Assembly (NCBI GenBank): GCA_913776615.1
Contig: CAJYPK010000040.1
Coordinates: forward strand, 124,001 to 188,000
Direction: 5' to 3'
Source of the DNA: an uncultured Hymenobacter sp.
GTDB lineage: Bacteria > Bacteroidota > Bacteroidia > Cytophagales > Hymenobacteraceae
Length of the DNA: 64,000 nucleotides
Within the stretch, counting starts at the first letter, position 1; every line of letters begins with the position of its first letter. Positions 57,743 through 64,000 of the stretch are shown piece by piece. The notes under the pieces were generated by a model. That model saw only the letters and a program-made list of their open reading frames with translations. It had not been told where the DNA came from and did no database searches. The translations under genes were made by a program, and so were the position numbers.

Positions 57743-59224
57743 ATGCAGTACGTATCACCAGTACGTGAACCGCTCGTAACGAGTGGTAAGACGTACCACG
57801 ACGTCACGCAGGATATCTGCTACCAAGTAGAAGCTGCGCCAAACATCCGCTGGATGGGTGCGCTTGGCGTAGCACTCATTGGCCTGGCGATATTCTTCTA
57901 CTCGGTATACCGGACGCTGTGGTACGGTATCGGTGAGTGGGGCTTGAACAAAACCATCGGCTGGGCGTGGGACATCACCAACTTCGTGTGGTGGGTAGGT
58001 ATCGGCCACGCCGGTACGCTTATCTCGGCCGTACTGCTGCTGTTCCGTCAGAAGTGGCGGTCCTCTATCAACCGGGCCGCAGAAGCCATGACGATTTTCG
58101 CCGTAATCTGCGCCGCGATGTTCCCAGTGCTGCACATGGGCCGTCCGTGGTTGGCTTTCTACGTATTCCCGCTGCAAAACACCCTGGGTTCGCTATGGGC
58201 AAACTTTAACTCTCCCTTGCTGTGGGACGTGTTTGCCATCTCGACCTACTTCACGGTATCGCTGGTATTCTGGTACACTGGTCTGGTGCCCGACTTCGCT
58301 ACCATCCGCGACCGTGCCAAGGGTAAAATTGCCAAAGTAAGCTATTCGCTGCTGAGCATGGGTTGGACTGGCTCGGCTAAGCACTGGTCGCGCTACGAAA
58401 CGGTGTCGCTGATTCTGGCCGGCGTATCTACTCCGCTGGTACTTTCAGTACACACCATTGTATCGATGGACTTTGCTACCTCCGTAGTACCGGGGTGGCA
58501 CACGACCATCTTCCCCCCTTACTTCGTAGCGGGTGCTATCTTCTCGGGTTTCGCCATGGTACTGACGCTTATGCTCATCACCCGCGTAGTATTCCGTTTG
58601 GAAGATTACATCACCTTGGAGCACATCGCCCTCATGAACAAAATCATGATGGTAACCGGCTCTATTGTGGGTGTAGCGTACATCACGGAATTCTTCATTG
58701 CTTGGTATTCGCAAGTTGAGTACGAGCAATACTGCTTCATCAACCGCGCTACTGGTCCGTACTGGTGGGCTTACGCCAGCATGATGACTTGCAATGTGAT
58801 TTCGCCCCAAATGGTGTGGTTCCGCCGCATTCGCTACAGCATCCTGATGACGTTCATTCTGTCCATCATCGTGAACATCGGGATGTGGTTTGAGCGCTTC
58901 GTAATTATCGTGTCGTCGCTGCACCGCGATTACCTGCCTTCTTCGTGGGCAATGTTCTCGCCGACTATCATCGACGTTGGCGTGTACGTAGGTACTATTG
59001 GCCTGTTCTTCACGCTGTTCCTGCTATTTGCCAAATTCTTCCCGGTAATTAACATGGCCGAAGTGAAGACCATCCTCAAATACACTGTGAACGATGGCCC
59101 GACTTACGGTGGTAGCAACAACGGTAGCCGTACGCCTGCTGGCAACCACGCTGCCCCCGCTACTTACTCTACGCCCGGTATTCCGGCTTCGGCACCCGTA
59201 AACTACGATAAGCAAAATGACTAG
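57743..59224 (+). CDS. actC: Alternative complex III, NrfD-like quinol subunit ActC
   Basis: Membrane protein of 493 residues with about 10 hydrophobic segments, in the NrfD/PsrC family. It has ITNFVWWVGIGHAGTLISAV and PVLHMGRPWLAFYVFPLQNT, and later YFVAGAIFSGFAMVLTLMLI, which are conserved in ActC. It binds quinol and probably moves protons. It ends in a His/Pro/Ala-rich tail. Its stop overlaps actD by 8 nt, evidence for translational coupling. Confidence 0.93.
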   Translation: MQYVSPVREPLVTSGKTYHDVTQDICYQVEAAPNIRWMGALGVALIGLAIFFYSVYRTLWYGIGEWGLNKTIGWAWDITNFVWWVGIGHAGTLISAVLLLFRQKWRSSINRAAEAMTIFAVICAAMFPVLHMGRPWLAFYVFPLQNTLGSLWANFNSPLLWDVFAISTYFTVSLVFWYTGLVPDFATIRDRAKGKIAKVSYSLLSMGWTGSAKHWSRYETVSLILAGVSTPLVLSVHTIVSMDFATSVVPGWHTTIFPPYFVAGAIFSGFAMVLTLMLITRVVFRLEDYITLEHIALMNKIMMVTGSIVGVAYITEFFIAWYSQVEYEQYCFINRATGPYWWAYASMMTCNVISPQMVWFRRIRYSILMTFILSIIVNIGMWFERFVIIVSSLHRDYLPSSWAMFSPTIIDVGVYVGTIGLFFTLFLLFAKFFPVINMAEVKTILKYTVNDGPTYGGSNNGSRTPAGNHAAPATYSTPGIPASAPVNYDKQND

Positions 59225-59807
59225 CCCCGCCGCCCTCGCTACGCCGGTTGCCCCTGCTACCGACTCGGCCACTCACAGCGCAACCAAGCGTTTCGCCCTT
59301 GGTATCTTCGACGACGAAGACGTTCTGTTGCACGCTATCGATAACATCCGTGGTGCCGGAGTAAAGATTTACGACGTATTCTCGCCTTACCCGGTTCACG
59401 GTATCGATGATGCGCTAGGTATTGAGCGCTCGCGCCTGCCCATTGCCGCTTTCTTCTACGGCATGTGCGGGCTGGCTTTTGCTCTCTGGCTGCAGATATA
59501 CACGTTGGGTTTCGACTGGCCGATGATTATCGGTGGTAAGCCCCACATTGCGCTGCCAGCCTTCATTCCGGTATCTTTCGAGTTGACGGTATTCTTTACC
59601 TGCCACGGCATGGTAATTACCTTCTATACTATCTCTAAGCTGTATCCCCGCATCAAGACGCCGGTACTCGATGTGCGTTCGACCGATGACAAGTTTGTCA
59701 TGGCCATCGAACTGGACGAACACAGCTCCCAATTGCCCAAGTTGACGCAATTGCTCCGCGAAAACGGTGCCAGCGAAGTCAACCAAAAGGAAATGACCAA
59801 ATTCTAA
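59217..59807 (+). CDS. actD: Alternative complex III subunit ActD (DUF3341)
   Basis: Membrane protein of 196 residues. Two membrane segments, LPIAAFFYGMCGLAFALWL and ALPAFIPVSFELTVFFTCHG, are flanked by cytoplasmic domains. The N-terminus FALGIFDDEDVLLHAIDNIR with the DVFSPYPVHGIDDAL motif is the DUF3341 signature. It contacts the ActC and ActF subunits. It overlaps both neighbours: 8 nt with actC, 1 nt with actE. Confidence 0.93.
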   Translation: MTSPAALATPVAPATDSATHSATKRFALGIFDDEDVLLHAIDNIRGAGVKIYDVFSPYPVHGIDDALGIERSRLPIAAFFYGMCGLAFALWLQIYTLGFDWPMIIGGKPHIALPAFIPVSFELTVFFTCHGMVITFYTISKLYPRIKTPVLDVRSTDDKFVMAIELDEHSSQLPKLTQLLRENGASEVNQKEMTKF

Positions 59808-60562
59808 TGATGTCGCCTTCCCTCAAATACGGGCTGTCCGCGGCCTCTCTAGCTCTGAGCCTTGGCGTAGTATCCTGCTCTCCCGACCCCAACAGCCCCG
59901 GCGTGGAATATGCGCCGGAGATGTATGAGTCGATTCCTTACGAGCCGCTACGTCAGATTTCCTTCAATAGCATTAACTCTTTCGGGATCAACCAGCGCAC
60001 GCCCGCTATCGGTACGGTGCCCCGTGGTAAGCTGGCTTACTACGACCACATCCCGAAAGACAGCGTGCGTATCGCCGAGCGTACGCTCCGCAATCCTTAC
60101 GCCTACACCAAAGCAAACCTGCAAGAAGGACAAGTCCTTTTCACGCGCTACTGCCAGCACTGCCACGGTGAAAAAGGCGATGGCCAAGGCCCGGTAGGTG
60201 CTAAATTCAAAGGCGTTCCTAACTACTCGACAGGTGCTTATAAAACGATGAACGATGGGCACATCTACCACGTCATCGAATGGGGTCGCAACCGTATGAT
60301 GCCGCACGGCTCGCAGGTTAACCCCGAGGAGCGCTGGAAAATTGCCATGTACGTGCGCGTATTGCAGCAAAACAACGACCCGGCTGACCTACCTAAATTT
60401 GTCAAAGCGGATGCTCCTGCTGGAGCTACTAGCGCTTCGAGCGGCGATGCTTCCGCAATGACTGACCCCAGCAACCAAAAGGCTGAGGGTAAGGCTAACG
60501 CCGATACTCAATCTGAAACGCCCGGCCAGGGTGATAAAGCCCGCAACGGCAAGATGAACTAA
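59807..60562 (+). CDS. actE: Alternative complex III, monoheme cytochrome c subunit ActE
   Basis: Lipoprotein-type cytochrome of 251 residues. The signal ends SLGVVSCSPDPN with a likely lipid-modified Cys. The heme motif is RYCQHCHGEKGDGQGP, with an axial Met in WGRNRMMPHGS. The C-terminus is low-complexity Ala/Ser/Asn. It is probably the output cytochrome of the complex. The start ATG shares its A with the actD stop (TAATG). Confidence 0.92.
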   Translation: MMSPSLKYGLSAASLALSLGVVSCSPDPNSPGVEYAPEMYESIPYEPLRQISFNSINSFGINQRTPAIGTVPRGKLAYYDHIPKDSVRIAERTLRNPYAYTKANLQEGQVLFTRYCQHCHGEKGDGQGPVGAKFKGVPNYSTGAYKTMNDGHIYHVIEWGRNRMMPHGSQVNPEERWKIAMYVRVLQQNNDPADLPKFVKADAPAGATSASSGDASAMTDPSNQKAEGKANADTQSETPGQGDKARNGKMN

Positions 60563-60569
60563 CTGAACT

Positions 60570-61892
60570 ATGGCAACTCTGACTCATCATCACGAACCCG
60601 CCGCCGTTGAGCAGCTAGCTCCTAGCCCGAAGGCCCAACGGACGTTTATGACCCTTATCGGGGCTGGCGTCCTCATTCTGATCCTTGGCGTTATCGCTTC
60701 CTTGATGCACTGGGGCGAGCACCACGAAGCCGCCGGCGAAGTAGCTGGCCATTTGAATCCGGCTCATAATGCTTCTTCACACGAGGAAGGCCATTCGGTC
60801 CTGTTGCGCCGCATCATCGTTAGCCTTTGGCATAGCAACGTATTTTTCATCGGCGTTTCGGTTGTAGGAACGGTGTTCATGGCCATTCAGTACGTAGCGT
60901 ACGCCGGCTGGTCAGTTGTAGTGAAGCGTATCAATGAGGCTCTCAGTGCTTGGTTGATTCCCGGTGGCGTACTGCTGGTTATTCTATTTGTTATTGGCCG
61001 TCACGATATTTTCCACTGGACGCACGACGGAATCATGACCAAAGGGTCGGCCAATTATGACCGCATCGTAGCTGGTAAATCGGGCTTCCTGACATTTGGC
61101 TTCTACCTCGTCCGAATGATTTCATACCTCGTCATTTGGGCCGTCTTCTCCTGGCGTTTGCGCCAATTGTCACTAGCGGAGGATCTGAACGGTGGCACTA
61201 GCTACTTCCACACGAGCGTAACCACTGCGGCGCTTTTCCTGGTGCTGTTCGCTGTTACTTCTTCTATGTCGGCCTGGGACTGGGTTATGTCGGTCGACGT
61301 ACACTGGTTCAGCACGATGTTCGGTTGGTACGTATTCGCCTCTTGGTGGGTATCGGGTATCGCTGCCACGGCGCTGATCGCCATCTTCCTGAAACAAGCT
61401 GGCTACCTGCGCTTCATGAATTCCAACCACTTCCACGATTTGGGAAAGCTGATCTTCGGCTTCAGCATCTTCTGGACCTATGTGTGGTTTGCGCAGTTCA
61501 TGCTCATTTGGTACGCCAACCTGCCCGAAGAGTCGGTGTACTTCAATCAGCGTTTGGGTGGGTTTGAAGGCCGTTATACTTGGATTTTCTATTTCAACCT
61601 AGTCATCAATTTTGCCTTCCCTTTCCTAGCTCTCATGACCCGGGATGCTAAGCGGCAAATGATTATGTTGAAGATTGTTTGTATAGCTATTCTCATTGGC
61701 CACTGGTCCGACTTTTATTTAATGATAATGCCGGGCACTATGAAGGGCGAAAATGGGTTTCTCATCGAAATCGGTATTGCGCTCATTTTCTTGGGAGCCT
61801 TCCTGATTCTGGTTACCCGTCGTTTGGCCGAGGCGTCGCTGGTTCCGGTAAATCACCCCTTCGTTGAAGAAAGCGTTCATCACACCACCTAA
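60570..61892 (+). CDS. actF: Alternative complex III, NrfD-like subunit ActF
   Basis: Membrane protein of 440 residues with about 10 hydrophobic segments, paralogous in fold to ActC. It has MTLIGAGVLILILGVIASLM, SLWHSNVFFIGVSVVGTVFM and FAVTSSMSAWDWVMSVDVHW, conserved in the ActF subunit. A His-rich N-terminus (MATLTHHHEP) precedes the first segment. It pairs with ActC in the membrane. It is followed by a short hairpin-containing spacer before coxB. Confidence 0.93.
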   Translation: MATLTHHHEPAAVEQLAPSPKAQRTFMTLIGAGVLILILGVIASLMHWGEHHEAAGEVAGHLNPAHNASSHEEGHSVLLRRIIVSLWHSNVFFIGVSVVGTVFMAIQYVAYAGWSVVVKRINEALSAWLIPGGVLLVILFVIGRHDIFHWTHDGIMTKGSANYDRIVAGKSGFLTFGFYLVRMISYLVIWAVFSWRLRQLSLAEDLNGGTSYFHTSVTTAALFLVLFAVTSSMSAWDWVMSVDVHWFSTMFGWYVFASWWVSGIAATALIAIFLKQAGYLRFMNSNHFHDLGKLIFGFSIFWTYVWFAQFMLIWYANLPEESVYFNQRLGGFEGRYTWIFYFNLVINFAFPFLALMTRDAKRQMIMLKIVCIAILIGHWSDFYLMIMPGTMKGENGFLIEIGIALIFLGAFLILVTRRLAEASLVPVNHPFVEESVHHTT

Positions 61893-61896
61893 TTCA

Positions 61897-61970
61897 AGAG
61901 CTTAGATTTTTAGAACTTAGGGCTTGCAGGCGGTAGCTTGTCAGCGCTAAGCTCTAGGTTCAGAATTCTA
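61897..61970. repeat. Imperfect iterated repeat between actF and coxB
   Basis: The strand reads AGAGCTTAGATTTTTAGAAC and later CTAAGCTCTAGGTTCAGAAT. Pairing of the two ends is partial, about half of the positions, but the pattern resembles the two hairpins at 52032 and 54543. Confidence 0.4.
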
Positions 61971-61981
61971 CCTTTTATCCA

Positions 61982-63079
61982 ATGACTTCTTTAACTATTC
62001 TGCTAGTTCTGGTATTGCTGCTGGTCGTTTTTGGCCTGCTGTTTCGCCTCCAGATACTAACAGCTATTTTCTCGGGCTCTTACGTTCGCCAGATTGGTAC
62101 CAGCAACCGCGTTAACGCAGTACTAATGCTGGTATTCATGGTAGTGGGCGGGGCCGCGTTCTTCTGGTCATTTGCTGAAAACTTCGGTAAAATGAACCCG
62201 CCCATTGCTTCGATCCACGGTCACGCAATGGAGAAGATGTTCTGGACTACGATGACGGTTATCGGCGTTGCCTTTGTACTGACGCAGGTTCTGCTCTTTA
62301 CCTACTCGTACAAGTATCAGCATAAGGATGGCCGCCGCGCTTATTTCTTCTCGCACAATAATAAAATTGAGGTAATCTGGACTATCATTCCGGCTATCGT
62401 AATGGCTTCGCTGATTTTCGCCGGCTGGAAAGCTTGGACGCGAATCACTGGGCCGGCTCCTAAAGACGCTGTGGTGCTGGAAGTAATGGGTAAGCAGTTC
62501 AACTGGCTTGTGCGTTATCCCGGTCGAGACATGAAGCTGGGCGTAGTGAATTACCGCCTGATTGACGCTTCGAATGAGTTTGGTTTCGACCTGAGTGATA
62601 AAGCTGCAATGGACGACTTCGTGGCTCCCGAGGTTCACGTTCCAAAGGGTCACCCGGTTCTTATCAAGATTCGCTCGCGCGACGTTCTGCACGCTGTTTA
62701 CATGCCCCATTTCCGCGTTCAGATGTACGCAGTACCGGGTATGCCGACCCGCTTCTGGTTTACGCCCACTGCCACGACGGATGAAATGCGCGCTAAGTTG
62801 GGTAACCCTAAATTCGACTACGAGTTAGCTTGCAACCAGATTTGCGGTAAGGGTCACTTCGCGATGAAGCTGAAAATTGTAGTCGACGAGCCCGATGATT
62901 ACGTAGCCTGGTTTGCCGCGCAGCCGCCGGTATCTAAGAATGCTGATCTGATGGCTTCCTTCAAGCAGATGAGCCAGCAGACTGGTCTCGGCAAGGGTGG
63001 TAGCCAAGGGGCTAAGGAAGCTGCAATCGAGGAAGCCGGTGAAACACCCGCTCCTTTGTCTGCTCAGGCTTCTATGTAA
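61982..63079 (+). CDS. coxB: Cytochrome c oxidase subunit II
   Basis: Membrane-anchored CuA subunit of 365 residues. Two or three N-terminal hydrophobic segments (LVLVLLLVVFGLLFRLQILT, VFMVVGGAAFFWSF, and IEVIWTIIPAIVMASLIFAG) precede the periplasmic cupredoxin domain. The CuA site is present: DVLHAVYMPHFRVQM with a His, then CNQICGKGHFAM with both Cys and the second His. It accepts electrons from the cytochrome c chain of alternative complex III and passes them to subunit I. Confidence 0.95.
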   Translation: MTSLTILLVLVLLLVVFGLLFRLQILTAIFSGSYVRQIGTSNRVNAVLMLVFMVVGGAAFFWSFAENFGKMNPPIASIHGHAMEKMFWTTMTVIGVAFVLTQVLLFTYSYKYQHKDGRRAYFFSHNNKIEVIWTIIPAIVMASLIFAGWKAWTRITGPAPKDAVVLEVMGKQFNWLVRYPGRDMKLGVVNYRLIDASNEFGFDLSDKAAMDDFVAPEVHVPKGHPVLIKIRSRDVLHAVYMPHFRVQMYAVPGMPTRFWFTPTATTDEMRAKLGNPKFDYELACNQICGKGHFAMKLKIVVDEPDDYVAWFAAQPPVSKNADLMASFKQMSQQTGLGKGGSQGAKEAAIEEAGETPAPLSAQASM

Positions 63080-63110
63080 GAGTTAATTTTCTGAAGTTTT
63101 ATTCCGAACT

Positions 63111-64000
63111 ATGGCTACTAATCTCCCTGTTTCCGCGCAATCGCAGGGTGGGGTAGGTACCGCGCCGGTGCCCCACACGGAGCACGACGACCACCTACAC
63201 GACCACGAGCACCACGACCAGCACTGGCTGTGGAAATACGTCTTCAGCCAAGACCACAAAATGATTGCCCGTCAATTCCTCATTACGGGGATATTCTGGG
63301 CAGTTATCGGTGGTGTACTGTCGAGTTTGTTCCGTCTCCAGCTAGGTTGGCCGGAAGCTACGCTCGATTGGCTGCAACCTATTCTGGGTAAATGGATTGA
63401 AGGCGGCAAGCTGAATCCGGAGTTTTACCTCGCTTTGGTTACGATGCATGGTACCATTATGGTATTCTTCGTGCTGACGGCCGGTTTGTCGGGTACGTTC
63501 TCTAACTTCCTGATTCCGCTGCAAGTGGGTGCCCGCGACATGGCTTCGGGCTTCATGAACATGCTCTCGTACTGGTTCTTCTTCCTGTCGAGCGTGGTAA
63601 TGTTCTCCTCCCTGTTCTTGGAAACTGGTCCCGCAGCCGCTGGTTGGACAATCTACCCCCCGTTGAGCGCCCTGCCGCAAGCTATCTCCGGTTCGGGCAC
63701 TGGCATGACGATGTGGCTCGTGAGCATGGTATTCTTCATCGTGTCGCAGCTGCTGGGTGGCGTCAACTACGTGACGACAATCATCAATATGCGTACCCGC
63801 GGCATGAGCATGAGCAAACTGCCGCTGACTATCTGGGCTTTCTTCTTGACGGCCATCCTGGGTATTCTTTCGTTCCCGGTACTGTTCTCTGCCGCTCTGC
63901 TGCTGGTGTTCGACCGCTCGTTTGGTACCTCTTTCTTCCTGTCTGATATCTACATCGCTGGTCAGGCGTTGCACAACCAAGGTGGCTCGCCGGTTCTGTT
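63111..64000 (+). CDS. coxA: Cytochrome c oxidase subunit I (partial)
   Basis: First 296 codons of the heme-copper oxidase core subunit; the rest runs past the window. The N-terminus is a His/Asp-rich tail (HTEHDDHLHDHEHHDQHWLW). The first segment includes DHKMIARQFLITGIFWAVIG, and the second MHGTIMVFFVLTAGLSGTFS with the low-spin heme ligand His. Further segments include NFLIPLQVGARDMASGFMNM and VNYVTTIINMRTRGM. It pumps protons while reducing oxygen to water. The start ATG at 63111 is 31 nt after the coxB stop. Confidence 0.95.
   Translation, partial: MATNLPVSAQSQGGVGTAPVPHTEHDDHLHDHEHHDQHWLWKYVFSQDHKMIARQFLITGIFWAVIGGVLSSLFRLQLGWPEATLDWLQPILGKWIEGGKLNPEFYLALVTMHGTIMVFFVLTAGLSGTFSNFLIPLQVGARDMASGFMNMLSYWFFFLSSVVMFSSLFLETGPAAAGWTIYPPLSALPQAISGSGTGMTMWLVSMVFFIVSQLLGGVNYVTTIINMRTRGMSMSKLPLTIWAFFLTAILGILSFPVLFSAALLLVFDRSFGTSFFLSDIYIAGQALHNQGGSPVL

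Overview
The window looks like chromosomal DNA of a GC-rich member of the Cytophagales, most likely Hymenobacter or a close relative (Bacteroidota). This is inferred from type IX secretion (T9SS) C-terminal sorting domains, Bacteroidota-type promoters (-7 box TAnnTTTG, sometimes with TTG near -33), the general absence of Shine-Dalgarno sequences, an alternative complex III plus aa3-type oxidase operon, and several lineage-typical families (DUF3500, GSCFA, DUF6683, DUF2167). No plasmid, prophage, CRISPR array or rRNA operon was found. Only one degraded insertion sequence is visible.

Layout. 0-5 kb: two DUF3500 secreted proteins flank a HupE/UreJ-type membrane protein. 5-6.5 kb: an IS3-family remnant, a decayed membrane-protein fragment and tRNA-Arg(ACG). 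6.6-20.7 kb: housekeeping and envelope genes (TVP38/VTT, DUF2167, a trans-sulfuration PLP enzyme, SGNH hydrolase, MBL-fold hydrolase, a T9SS cargo protein, OmpA-family lipoproteins, accD, three glycine-zipper proteins, an endonuclease III homologue, a radical SAM protein, gamma-carbonic anhydrase). 20.8-34 kb: a TM2 lipoprotein, a CorC/HlyC protein, an odd 113-nt tRNA-like gene, an Lrp regulator, a flotillin-like SPFH protein, trxA, a beta-barrel protein, dnaE and small unknowns. 34-43 kb: a Crp-type regulator with a dead receiver domain, DUF6683, PAP2 phosphatase, an M24 aminopeptidase, a methyltransferase carrying a lipoprotein signal, and priA. 43-51.5 kb: a repeat-built T9SS giant, a DUF255 thioredoxin-like protein and a GSCFA protein with an AT-hook, histone-H1-like tail. 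51.5-52.8 kb: the rpsF-rpsR-rplI operon. 53.1-64 kb: actABCDEF-coxB-coxA, with coxA cut by the window end.

Functionally the clearest unit is the last. Alternative complex III oxidises quinol and passes electrons through c-type hemes to the adjacent oxidase, and the operon encodes both partners. The rest is mostly single genes or short operons separated by strong hairpin terminators.

The least ordinary features are the tRNA-like gene at 23.1-23.2 kb with its own promoter and terminator, three families of intergenic inverted repeats (one of which supplies the start codon of the endonuclease III gene), genes whose -7 box lies only 6 nt from the ATG (probable leaderless mRNAs), the degenerate receiver domain of the Crp-type regulator, and the GSCFA/AT-hook fusion. 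I did not find a clear new multi-gene defence or biosynthetic system.
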